Assembly (NCBI GenBank): GCA_037447605.1
Contig: CM074805.1
Location: 821,724-885,723 of the forward strand
Source: Zygnema circumcarinatum
Taxonomy: Eukaryota; Streptophyta; Zygnematophyceae; Zygnematales; Zygnemataceae
Direction of reading: 5' to 3'
DNA length: 64,000 bases
A model generated the notes under the pieces. That model worked only from the letters and a program-made list of their open reading frames with translations, was not told where the DNA came from and made no database searches. The first letter of the stretch is position 1. Every line of letters begins with the position of its first letter. The translations under genes and the position numbers were made by a program. Below, in pieces: positions 21,108 through 31,312 of the stretch.

Positions 21108-23424
21108 CTCCACTACAGCTGACTGCTTGTTTGAAGGTGACAGCGGCGATTTGAAATTGATCGTATTCGGCGCATCAGACGTGAGAGCAGTATCTTGCTG
21201 TCCTTCCTGCTTCGACTGTGAAGCCTCCTCTTCCTCTCCAGGGGCCACACCATTACTGGAGGAACTCTCATTCTCCTGCGCTCCGCCAGTACCACCTCTA
21301 ATCTCAAACTTCTCCTCATTATTAACTGCAATCACCTCACTGCCATCCCTAACTTCATGACTGCCTTCATCCAGAGGTCGACGTTTTTCCAAGTTCTCCA
21401 CCGTCTCTTCCCCTTTGTCATCCTGCAATCCACTGTGCGCTTCTCCCTTGTTCTCTTCGTCCAAAATCTGGTCAATCAGCGCAATTGTCTCCTCCAAGAC
21501 CTCAAGGGCACCTATTGCCTGTCCCTCAGCTTCTACCCCAACATCAATAGCAGCACTTTCATTGGGTGCATTATCCACAGCCTCGTCGCTCACCTCCTCC
21601 GCTGCACTCTTAGCTGATGCAATCATGGTCGCCTCCTCCTCCATCGTCAGTGGTGGAAGTTCTTCGTCATCCCATGGAAACCGAAGCAGCTGAGCAGAAG
21701 GGCCTGCTGAAATATCAAAAGACTTATTTGGACCAGGGCACCATTCCACTTCCCCTCGCTTTCCGAGGAGGACAAACTTGAACTCTGCTTTAGTGCCGGC
21801 AGGCACTTCCTGCACAATAGCCAAAAAGATACATCTTCGAATGATTGAAGAATCAAACAGAACCTGATTCACTTCAAGCACGACAGGCAAGGCATCAAGG
21901 ATGAAGAATCCTTAAACAGCGATGGCTTGCACTTGAAAGCAATAGAAAATGCAGTTCCTTATGAAAATTGTCCGAAAACACAAAACTGATGATCCATGCA
22001 CAGCACTTTCAGCTAGAAAGCGCTCTCTTTGAGTAAACCAATACTGAAGAGATGACGTCAGGCCAACCCAGCTCTGTGATATTGAACTAGTTAAGAAGAC
22101 GCATCGCATTGCCCTTACAATCTGTGTAGTCCATACGTCGCCCTCTGACCATTGCATCTTAATGGCGCTTTCCAGATTCCAAAGGCCCAGGATGTCTTGA
22201 TCGCCGCAGACATAAAACTTCTGACCAAAGTAGCACTGCCTGATCAGCTGAAGTGTCACTTGCACAGTAGAGCCTGTCGTGGCACAGAGGATCAACAAAT
22301 GAGTCCTTAGACAAAAATTGGAGTAACTTGACGAAACTGGACGATGAAAAAACGAATTTCTGGAAGCAAGCGGTAAACTCTTTCAGCTGCCTCGTACGCT
22401 TGACAGAAGTGGTGGTGCTTCCATAGTTCTAAGGAATTCATGCTGTTGAATACGAAGACTGCAAGTCCAACTACAACCGCATATGGCGTTAAACATTTGA
22501 TGTTATAGGGACTGCGGTAAATGCTTCAGATGAGAAACGTCAACAAACCATGTAGTAGGCAGATCAAGGCAATACAGAAACCGAGAACAAAAGTATGTGT
22601 AAGCTGTCAAAAAACAAGTATTTGCACACAGACTGGAAGGGAAACCCATCGAATAAAATAAAGGCTCACCTTTCTTTACCGAGTCAGTAGAATCAGCGGA
22701 ATCCTCGGCAACCTGCACAACCCATGCCAGCAAGGAGAAAAGGTTCACTAAAGGTCAAGTTTAAATCTTGCCTCAAAGTGAGTTCAGTGACTATTCTACT
22801 ATTAGTTAACAAACACTGTCGCAGTTCGTCACGATGCCTTCCGGAAACATGATAGGCCAGTTGTAAAGAGAAAGACGGCATTGAATTTACATTATCTCAG
22901 CCTTACAAAAAGAACACGCAGCAGAGCGGATTTTACCCTCATTCTTGCAGTCGGTGCTTCAGACCAAAAAAAGAAAATCCGGACGACCAGCATGCACAGT
23001 TCGCACCCGTCGTACATTAGCCCCTCTCAAAGCTCTAACTTGCTGAGCCTATTCGGGACTTCCTACAAATTTGCAAACGTTCCATCTCTCGATTTCAAGA
23101 AACAGTAACAGATTCTCTCGCCTCCAAAAAGCCCGTTCCCACTGCCAATTTTTTGGTCATTACCTGAGCCACAACACGTCCATTCCGCTGCCTGGCCTGC
23201 CTGAGCCTTCCCTTCCGTGACTGGCTGCTCCAAAGCCCTTCCGCGCCGAGACCTGCAAGCAGCCTCTGCTTCGAGCTCCACTTCCCACTTTCCTGCCGCA
23301 CTTCAACTGCGCACAGAACAGTCTTCGATTCCCCCCGCTTCGAAGACGCGGCCTTATCAGCAGCCACTGTCGCTTCCGCTGACCTGCAGATTACAGTCAT
23401 CCGCCAACATTCCGCCGCCGCCAT
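21108..23424 (-). CDS. CBM20 starch-binding-domain protein, plastid-targeted (3' end open)
   Basis: Exons 23424-23164, 22712-22670, 22273-22119 and 21809-21108 join in phase to 387 codons; a further 3' exon is required. Exon 1 starts at an ATG in context CGCCGCCATG. It encodes about 87 Ala/Ser/Arg-rich residues without an acidic run, which looks like a plastid transit peptide. Exons 3-4 encode a CBM20-type starch-binding fold (about residues 103-190). Its signatures are VQVTLQLIRQCYFGQKFYVC, GDQDILGLWNLESAIKMQW, GDVWTTQI, VPAGTKAEFKFVL, then GEVEWCPGPNKSF. In plants such domains bind starch or maltodextrin. The W in LGLWN and the WCPGPN block sit at the usual sugar-binding positions. After it comes about 190 residues of Glu/Ala/Ser-rich disordered tail. 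No kinase, phosphatase or hydrolase domain is seen, as in plant stand-alone CBM20 proteins. The exact role is not clear. Confidence 0.75.
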
Positions 23425-23429
23425 GTTTC

Positions 23430-23622
23430 CTCCTCCTCCTCACCTCCCTCTCCTCCCCTACCTCTCCTCCCCGCCCCTCCTCCTTCACTCCCTCTCCTTC
23501 CACCCCTACCTCCTCCCCCTTCTCTCCCCTCTCCTCTCCTCCCCTCTCCCCTCTCCCCTCTCCCTCTCCCTCGCCCTCTCCCTCTCCCTCTCCCTCGCCC
23601 TCTCCCTCTCCCCCCCCCCCCT
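23430..23622. repeat. Pyrimidine-rich (CCCTCT)n tract
   Basis: Roughly 190 bases are almost pure C/T on the plus strand (CTCC, then CCCTCT/CCCTCG hexamers, ending in a run of ten C). It lies directly upstream of the CBM20 start codon, so it is a GA-rich leader or promoter element on the coding strand. Long frames through it on both strands (Gly-Glu-Arg, Pro-Ser-Leu repeats) are artefacts of the repeat. Confidence 0.9.
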
Positions 23623-24524
23623 GCACTTGGCCCCAGATCCCGTCCCGGCCCGCGGCCGTTGGCTCTGCGGCCAATGGGCGCCCTCTGCTCTGCGCCATCG
23701 AGGGAAAATCGGGACCCCAAATATCACGTCGCGATACCGTCAGGAGGATCCGATATGTTATCCATATTGCGATACCCGTAATGTCGGTTTGATTCCGTAT
23801 CGTATCGTTACGCTCCCTGGGAAATTTTAGCGCGGTGTTCCGTTCGCCGTTGAATTCGCAGACGGTGTTGACATGGAACCGTTTTGCTTACGGGACTGAA
23901 TTTGAAGTGTGCTTGTTCGACTGCGACAGGCCTTGTGTGGGAGAGGGAAGCAAGGAGAGGGAGGGGAAGGATTGAAGGCGTGGAGAGTGGTAGAGGGGCA
24001 GGCGAAGGGACGAATGGGTCCGACAAATTGGGGCACGGGGAAATTTGAGGGAAGAAATTGGGGGACGAGTGAAAGGGGGGACACAGGCTGGGCAGAGGCC
24101 GAAGGGAATGGAGGGAGGGAGGGGAGGGAGAGGGAGGAAGGAGGGAGAGAGCGAGAGAACTAGTTAGTTAGGGAAGGAAAAGGGGGGAGGGGGGTAGTTG
24201 GTTAGCTTGTTACTTAGTTGGGTGTGTTAATTAGCTACTTTGCTAAAAATGGAGAGAGGTGAGGTAGGCTTAATGACATGGTCCATGCCATCACTTGACC
24301 TCCTTCCAGGATGAACCACTCAATCGTTCAGAGCAGCTGTCATTCTCATAAATCGAGACTATATGACAAAGCTCAGATTACAATACACACAATTTTCCTG
24401 TATGAACCAGGACCCTGATGGAATCTGCTCCGGTTTTCGCTAAAGGAAAGAGGGTCATAACTTTTGGTTGGACGTGTGATACTGTATGCGAGTGCAATGA
24501 CCTTCCACAACGTCAATTTTGGAC
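23623..24524. other. Intergenic region with TATCG motif and purine tract
   Basis: The stretch 23735-23815 carries GATATG, GCGATACC and GTATCGTATCGTTACG motifs shared with 7313-7354. The stretch 23930-24200 is a purine-rich GGGAGGGAGA tract. No coding exon was recognised. The region lies between the CBM20 promoter and the 3' end of the methyltransferase gene. Confidence 0.45.
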
Positions 24525-24570
24525 CTCATCTAAAGCTTTATGCTTCAAAAAGCATAAAGCTTTAGATGAG
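24525..24570. repeat. Perfect 21-bp inverted repeat (hairpin) in 3' flank
   Basis: The arms 24525-24545 and 24550-24570 are perfect reverse complements of 21 bases with a four-base CAAA loop. The right arm begins AAGCATAAAGC and ends TTTAGATGAG. It lies 17 bases beyond the stop codon of the methyltransferase gene (24587-24589, minus strand) and so within its 3' UTR. It could act as an RNA stem-loop for 3' processing or stability, or be the remnant of a tiny foldback element. Confidence 0.9.
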
Positions 24571-24586
24571 CTTTTTTTCGTTGTTG

Positions 24587-27128
24587 TCAGGAATGAGCTT
24601 TCATACGAACAAGCGACTCATGAATGTACGCCACTTCAACACACGTCGGGTCGTAGTAATTTGGTTCGCTCTGATACGTCAAGTACCCGAGAGCCTCCAT
24701 CCTCCCAAACAGCAACTCCGCCCTCTGGACGTTGTCTATCCTGCAACAAGGGAGCAAAACTCGAAGGTTCCCATCCCAAAATACACAAACTGTCAGTAAT
24801 CATTTTAGCCACAACATACTGCTCTCCCACTGGGAGATTGATGGCAAGCAACTTACTGTTACTGCTTCGGAATCAGCAACAACAGAAGTTAGAGCTGCTG
24901 GGGCTATATATATATATATATATATATATTCTATGACTTACTTTGTTGCCATTCTTATAGTAGTATTTCGTCCATTTCGTTCCTCCTTACCAGCAAAAAA
25001 AAAAAAAAGGGTAGGGTTCTGTGCATACCTCTGCACCTCCATGAGAACTTGGCCAAACAACGGTTTGTTTCGATTTTGCGTCTTTTCCAGGCGCATTACC
25101 ACGCTGTACTCGCACCCTTCACAGTCGATCTTGAAAATGTCAACAAACGAATGGTTCAACATGGCCATAACGTTTTCTATGTACATAAACTTTGCTCCCT
25201 CTGAAAGAAACGGGAGGTCCTTAGAGTCCTCGAGCATGTCGTCTGACCCCGAAAGGCCAATATTGTAAAATCGGATGTGTTTCCGGAGAGACATTCGCTG
25301 TGTCTCGTTCACCGTCAAGGTCGGGTCGAAAGTGTATGTTCGCACTTGAAAAAGACTAAAAAGGTCATTTTCAAATTCAGTCTTCAGCTTTGAACCTACA
25401 CTGCAAGACCCTCAAGCAACACACGTCAGTGCAATTTTTCTAACCTCAAAACCCCCAAAGTGACATCCTACCTCCCCCCAAAAAGTCCATCCATGTTCGC
25501 AGCTATGGAAAAAGCTGTATCTCTCCTCGAAAAGCACCCCATGGCAAGTTGTCAATACTGAAGAGAATGGCTTTCTCCTCGCACCTGTACACGACGGGCG
25601 GGATGGAGCGATAAGTGCTGTTAATATGACAGATCCACTGTAACCAATACAGAAACAGGAGACATCAACCAGACTGACACTGGAACACTGTCCTTTCTCA
25701 AGCCGCCTATGTGGAGGCTACTACCACTCAGGCCAACCCCCTCTCCCACTTCCATCCACTAAGTATACATTGGTAAGGAAAAGTATACTCATGTTCCAAG
25801 CCCCCATTCCGATAATGCAAACTTCATCTACTGCTTGCCGGTTTGGAATTTGGAATTTAGCTACATTTTCCAACAAGGAACAGTCAACAGATCCACAAGC
25901 GCTCCTGCTAAACAAATTTGAAAAGAGTGAAGAAGTTCAGCAGAAAAAAACGAAATTCGCCTTTTGTTTAAGCAGACAGGGTCTTCCAATAATCTCATCG
26001 TAAATGTTCCTCTTTTTCTTATCATAAATTAACCGTAACTTATATAGGCACAACATGCCGATGCTATTCACAAGTCCGTCCTTCTCCCACACCTCCCTCC
26101 CCATTCCCCATCCCCATCCTTCCCCTCCCTCTGCCCCCCTCACCCCGCGTTTGATTCTCAAATTTGAAGGGGAGAAGAGGGGAAAGAAAAAGAAAGGAAA
26201 GGAAAGGAACGGATGAGAGAGAGAGAGAGAGGAAGAGAAAGAAAGAGAAAGATCACCTTGCCACCGTCGGCCCATACGCCTATGCGCATGAGACGCGGGC
26301 ATGGATAGACGGGAAAGAGGTAGCGATTGGCGAGCGATTCCCGCTCCTTCTTAACTTTCAGTCTATCAATGATGTGGGTGGGGACTAGCTTCCCCTTGTA
26401 CAGGACGCCCGGCTTCGGCTCCCAACGAGGCCAAGCTTGCCTCCTCCGCCACAACTGTTGCTGCGGTGGAAGGAACGCGATTCAATTTTAGAGTTTAGCT
26501 CCATCTAAACACAGTAAAATTTGTACAGTACAATCAGTTCAGCCCAGCTCAGTTCAATCCAGTACAGGTCAGTCTAGCTCTCTCTGATTCATGGGACAGC
26601 AGACAAATCTAAGATTGAAACTGTCTGAAAATAGTGACCTGATAAACTCAGCGATATTGAGCAAGAAATTCAGGAAGAGAACTAAGGCGATGCTGACGAT
26701 ACTAGCAAGTGCAGAGACTACGTTCATGACTACGGTGATGCAGCAAATTTACTGATCTAAGAACCGAAAGAACACGAAAGGCGGAGCGTGCTGACCTTGT
26801 AGGTCGTCCATGCGGCGACCAGCGAGGAATCCTGTTCAGAGTTGTTGCCCCCAGCCACGGACAGGTGCTCCTGCTGCTGCACGCCTGCTCCCGCCTCGAG
26901 GTTTGCATCCTCCCTGGCTACCATGGCGGCGCTGCAGATGGGCTCCAGGGAGAGGTACAGGCTGGAGCTGGCGGCCACGCCGTACAGCACCACGCAGCCC
27001 GCCGCCAGGGCCGCCAGGAGCCACAGCAGGCGGCTGCTGCCCACCTGTGACCATATAGACAGCGCAAAATTCGAGTTAGTTTTAGGGTTACTATTCAGGA
27101 CGAGATTTTCACCCTCCGTCATGTCCAT
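24587..27128 (-). CDS. METTL24-like methyltransferase, type II membrane protein
   Basis: Exons 27128-26796, 26460-26257, 25637-25559, 25395-25029 and 24740-24587 join in phase to 378 residues. The N-terminus is short and hydrophilic, followed by a single membrane anchor (LLWLLAALAAGCVVLYGVAA, about residues 34-53) and a low-complexity stem. The catalytic part resembles the Methyltransf_22/METTL24 family. It contains CPRLMRIGVWADGGK, then WICHIN, SKLKTEFENDLF, TFDPTLT, IDCEGCEYSVV (the acidic D-x-E-G core), EVQ, and a C-terminal ALGYLTYQSEPNYYDPTCVE block. Such proteins are thought to be SAM-dependent and to sit in Golgi or ER membranes; the substrate is unknown. The junction between exons 3 and 4 is the weakest, because the family's Gly-x-Gly neighbourhood is shortened there. 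A (TA)n repeat (24905-24930) lies in the last intron. Confidence 0.75.
24905..24930. repeat. (TA)n microsatellite
   Basis: About 13 TA units lie in the last intron of the methyltransferase gene. Confidence 0.9.
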
Positions 27129-27411
27129 GACTTCCTACCTCCCTCCTCCTCTCCTCTCCCCTCTCTCCTCTCCTCTCCACTCCACTCTCTCTCTTCCCCT
27201 CCCTCTTCCTCCCTCCGTACGCTGGTATCAGCCTACGCAAGCGGCGCCGAACGCGTGAATGCGGCCTTGACTTGCGGGTTGCGACTATAGATCCGTATTA
27301 TACACTTTGAGGTTGAAAGTTGAAAGAAAAAAGTGAAAGTTAGTGTAAGTGATGAAAGTTTGCTTTTCTTTGATTTTTTTTTTTTTTTTTTTTTTTTTCT
27401 TTTCTTTTCTT

Positions 27412-28143
27412 TTCACAACCTAACCGAATCCGTACGCCACATAAAACACGCCGTCGTACGTACAAAGTGACACGTGGCAATGACAGAATAAGTACGCGAT
27501 CTACCCCATTTTCGGCGCATTCGATCCAACGAAAAGCACAACCAGTAAGGACGCGCAACGTGGCAAAGTCAGACTCGCGGCAACTATACCCCATTTCTTT
27601 TCTTTTCTTTGAGGTTTAATACAATGTATAATACAGTATTAATACAGTATTTTACATTGTATAAAACCCAAACGCAACTGTTAACACCCGTACAACCAGA
27701 CATAGAGTCGTACGGAATTTATGTACCATATTTGTGTACGAAACTATACGGCCACACGTGTCACACGTGTGGCCCGTCACACGTGTTGAGGTGCTGGTTG
27801 GCCAATAATCAATCTCCGTTCAATTAGCGAGAAATCAAAAGAAAATACGTTAAATACATATAAAATACACTGTATTTGCGTTGCCGTAGGCAAAAGCTTT
27901 GCGGTCGTTTTGATCCGTACGACGGGTTCGATTATGTTGTCAAAGATTAATTTAATGAAAATGGGGTATAGTTGCCGCGAGTCTGACTTTGCCACGTTGC
28001 GCGTCCTTACTGGTTGTGCTTTTCGTTGGATCGAATGCGCCGAAAATGGGGTAGATCGCGTACTTATTCTGTCATTGCCACGTGTCACTTTGTATGTACG
28101 ACGGCGTGTTTTATGTGGCGTACGGATTCGGTTAGGTTGTGAA
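27412..28143. repeat. Foldback element with 183-bp inverted arms
   Basis: The arm 27412-27594 is repeated almost perfectly in reverse complement at 27960-28143, separated by about 365 bases of AT-richer spacer. Both arms carry TGCCACGTG and CGTACG motifs. One arm read as protein gives the same 60-residue frame as the other, which is an artefact of the duplication. No transposase frame is present. A poly-T run (27375-27398) and TTTTC repeats abut the left arm. This may be a non-autonomous foldback or MITE-like element. No target-site duplication was identified. Confidence 0.8.
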
Positions 28144-28340
28144 GGATGAATTTAATGAAATTGCGGTATAATTTCCGCGAGTCTGACGTTGCCACGTCGC
28201 GCGTTCTGATTGGTTGTGCGTTTCGTCGGATCGAATGCGTAGAAAATGGGGTATATCGCGTACTGATTTTGTCATTGCCACGCAAGTCTTTTCTATGCAA
28301 CGACAGTTTTTGGCTTTGAATGTTTTACGGACGTATTGTT
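27937..28340 (+). repeat. Tandem copies of a ~197-bp unit overlapping the foldback arm
   Basis: The right foldback arm with its flank (from about 27937) is followed directly by a diverged copy from about 28134. Both contain GTTGT(C/G)AA(A/G)GAT(T/G)AATTT, CCGCGAGTCTGAC, TTGCCACGT, GGTTGTGC and GGATCGAATGCG in the same order and spacing. The second copy has many point changes. The locus therefore holds at least three units, two direct and one inverted. Confidence 0.75.
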
Positions 28341-28860
28341 GTAAATAGGGTATTTGCGCAGAGTGTTTAAAGTGGCCACGTNGTGCATTNCTATTTNTTA
28401 NCACGNACGGNATCTGTTATACTNCNTNTCCAGTCAAAAATTGCCACCTTGNAAATGTAGTGTGTTTTTGAATGTCTGTTATCCAGTCAGGTGTTGCCAC
28501 GTAGCCCTAAAATGGGAAATTAAAAACCACACACAACTGGGTGAAAACAGAATGAGGCTCATTCCTGTTTCGCAGTTTGTGTGGTTTTTAACAAAAATAA
28601 AAAATCAATCTAAATATTACAACATGAGCACGAACGGAATTAGTTATAATTCTTATCCAGTCAGAAATTGCCACGTTGGTACTGTAGTGTGTTTTTGGAT
28701 GTCTGTTATCCAATCAGGTGTTGCCACGTAGCCCTAAAATGGGAAAAAAACCAAAAAAAAACCACACACAAACTGCGCCGACAGAATGTGGACACATTCT
28801 GTCTTGCAGTTTGTGTGTGGATAAAAAAAAAACACAATGAATCTAAATATTATTAACATG
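28341..28860 (+). repeat. Short direct repeats with N bases
   Basis: Two copies of a roughly 190-bp block (around 28475-28625 and 28665-28860) share TCTGTTATCCA(G/A)TCAGGTGTTGCC, ACGTAGCCCTAAAATGGGA and an AATCTAAATATTA ending. Eleven isolated N bases occur between 28382 and 28452, so this part of the assembly is low quality. No gene is present. Confidence 0.7.
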
Positions 28861-28904
28861 TGGGTCTCATGTTGTATATATTAGATTTTGTTTGTTTGTA
28901 AAAG

Positions 28905-29013
28905 TCACACACAAAAATACACACACACACAAACACACACACACACACACACACGCCCACACACACACTCACACACACACACACACATTCACCCACACAC
29001 ACACACTCTCTCT

Positions 29014-29049
<36 letters not shown>

Positions 29050-29184
29050 TTCACACTCACAGAAAAAGAAAAAAAAAAACATAATCAATCTAAATATTAC
29101 AACATGTGGCCTCATGTTGTATTTATTAGTTTGATTTTTTGTTTTTTTTTTTTTTGTTTGTAAAAGTCACACACGAAAATACTC

Positions 29185-29224
<40 letters not shown>

Positions 29225-29249
29225 TCACCCACACACACACACTCTCTCT

Positions 29250-29291
<42 letters not shown>

Positions 29292-29350
29292 TTCACACTC
29301 ACAGAAAAAGAAAAAAAAAAACATAATCAATCTAAATATTACAACATGTG
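28905..29350 (+). repeat. Duplicated (CA)n microsatellite block
   Basis: Two CA-rich microsatellites (28905-29062 and 29168-29304) are embedded in a direct duplication. Each is preceded by GTAAAAGTCACACAC and followed by CAGAAAAAGAAAAAAAAAAC and AATCTAAATATTACAACATG. His/Thr-repeat frames through it are not genes. Confidence 0.95.
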
Positions 29351-29360
29351 NNNNNNNNNN
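29351..29360. other. Assembly gap (10 N)
   Basis: Ten consecutive N bases directly follow the second CA microsatellite. Sequence on the right does not continue the repeat, so the join may be a scaffold gap of unknown size. Confidence 0.99.
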
Positions 29361-29455
29361 AAGCGAGGCAACGCTGAAGGGCGACGGAAATACGTTGTCG
29401 ATAAAAGGTAGCCAAGATCGCCGGAGGAGGGCTTCCGGGGCCGTGCATCTCGAAA
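29361..29455 (+). repeat. Dispersed repeat, copy 1
   Basis: This segment (AAGCGAGG, GCTGAAGGGCGACGGAAAT, GATCGCCGGAGGAG, GGGCTTCCGGGGCCGTGCAT) recurs at 46134-46238 with small changes. Both copies run into unrelated sequence after GTGCATC. The function is unknown; it may be a fragment of a transposable element. Confidence 0.75.
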
Positions 29456-30015
29456 GAGCGATGGGCGCACTGGCGAAGGAAGGTATCCAAACGGGTGTCA
29501 AGGCAGCCAAAAATACACTAATTACAGCCATTAATACACGCGTTTGATACATACGGATCTATAGTTGCGACAAAAAATGATGACATCATCGAGGACCTCA
29601 TTTGGGGTGTAAAGATTAGACTTCACAAGCTGAATCCAGAACGCGTACTCCGCTGACATAGCGATCCTGCAGAAGGGAAGTACCTTATTTCCGTAACTTT
29701 CGTTTTCGTAAGATTTTGTTGTCGGGCACCACTTTTACCGTACGTGTCGTACGGCATCTCGCTACAAGACAAACATTTTAGCTGCGTCGTGTGCACGGAA
29801 ATGCGTGACGCCGCTCTACGGGGTTCCATGTGTCGCCACGACAGTTCCAGAAGCGTGCGCGGAGCGTCAACCAGTCGCGCTCCATGCTTACACGTGGGAC
29901 GTTTTTTTTTTTTTTTACGGTATCCGTCAACCAATACTATACAGCCCTACAGCCAGCCATACAGGCCATAGAGCAGCCGGTGACCTTCGCGGCTGCTTCT
30001 AGGGGCTGCGTTGTT

Positions 30016-30128
30016 GGCGTAGCTTTTCGCTCCTACCTTCATTCTTTTGTGCTTAGGTCCTTTGCGACCAGTCCCTCGTGGTTCCTCATGCTGCTGTTGT
30101 CCATGTACTAATGATCGCCTTGCCATCG
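30016..30128 (+). repeat. Dispersed repeat shared with an OPT intron
   Basis: The block from GGCGTAGCTTT through TTCTTTTGTGCTTAGGTCC, TTTGCGACCAGT and CCTCGTGGTTCCT is also present at 53432-53552, inside an intron of the OPT transporter gene and in the same orientation. The two copies differ by several substitutions and small indels. No coding potential was recognised. Confidence 0.75.
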
Positions 30129-30303
30129 TGAGATCAATGCCACTTTCACTCCATGTACGGCGTACATTGTGTGGCAGTTAAATTTCCTCCGGTTGTAATT
30201 CGTGCATATGTATCCTAAGTGCTGCTCCACCTTTCCGCATGTTCACCTTTGCACTTTACACCTACTACCGTAAAACCGAACAGGTTGAGAAAACCACTCA
30301 ACT

Positions 30304-31312
30304 TGTTAGTGTATGATAGTTAGCATGGTTTTGTTGGAACATTAGTTTTGTGTGTTTGTGTTGTGTGTTTCCTTGGCGGCGGTGCGCGCCTAAGTTAGTA
30401 GGCGGCGGTACGGACATTTGGTCGGTGGAAGAGGCGCGGCGCGGCGGAGTCAGAAGTGACGAGGCGCGACGCGACGAATCGGAAAGTGACGTGGCGCGGA
30501 CGCGGCCGCGGAGCGAATTGAAGATGTGGCGCGACGCGCGAATCTGCGCGCGAATCGGAAGTGACGCGGCGCGGCGTCAACCTTTGGATTGAACGATTCG
30601 GACTTGACGCGATGCGGCGTCAAAATGTCGGCGCGCGATTCATCATTGTACGGAGCGGCGTCAGATGTCGGTGGCGTGCGACGACGCGGAGTTTGACGCG
30701 TCATCAATCTTGGAGGCGGAGTCAGATCCTACGGCGCAAGACGTGGATTAGCTTAGAGGCCGAGTCGGATCTGACGGAGGAAACGTACGGGATCCGTGTG
30801 AGCCGACGAGGATCCGACGGCGCAGGATGAGGATCGGGATAGGGCCCTTGCGGGCCGCTAGCCGATGTTGTGAGCTTCGTTGTATGGTAGTGTCACGGAT
30901 GTTGTGACATCGTATATAGTGTGTTGTTTTGTTTGGTTGATAATCTTTAACTTCTGGATCACCAGCGTAGCTATTGTAGACTCTGAGAAGCTGTTGCTCG
31001 TGTTGCTTAACACTACACTTGCTTGTGCTGCGAGGTAGTGGGCTTTTGAGTTTATTGGGCTAGTTGAGAGGGGGTCTCTCAATTGTGGTGTTAAGATCAT
31101 TATTAAGGAGTTTTAGAGCCGAGAGCTTTCTCCTATCCTTTTCTCTCTGTTATTCCGCTGTGCATATTCTGAGAGGTTCACTCTGTGAGTAAAATGGGCT
31201 ATGAGTGAATGTGAGAGTTTGGGAAATGTCATCATCGATTGGAACGCGAACTCCGATGGAAGGTGATGCGAGTGGAGAAGCCGGCAGCAGTGGAGGAGTC
31301 CCTCCACCAACA
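30304..31312 (+). repeat. 5' LTR of copia element
   Basis: 1009 bp; starts TGTTAG, ends CCAACA. The central part (30420-30760) is rich in GCGGCG/GACGCG words. Compared with the 3' LTR it has one extra G near 30329, A for G near 30716, C for A near 30908, and a small block difference near 30942-30950. The start codon of gag lies inside its 3' end. Confidence 0.95.

Noticed and set aside
23357-23830. Overlapping 100-190 codon frames rich in Gly/Glu/Arg or Pro/Ser/Leu
   Set aside because: They follow the CCCTCT low-complexity tract in every frame and strand.
27340-28149. Duplicated 60-80 residue frame on opposite strands
   Set aside because: The two frames are the same DNA in inverted copies (the foldback arms); the sequence has no protein-family features and differs in codon context from real exons here.
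28888-29411. His/Thr- and Val/Cys-repeat frames
   Set aside because: They are translations of the CA microsatellites and cross N bases.
30350-30830. Arg-rich frames in the LTRs (both strands, both LTRs)
   Set aside because: They arise from GACGCG/GCGGCG repeats of the LTR and lie in the promoter part of the element.
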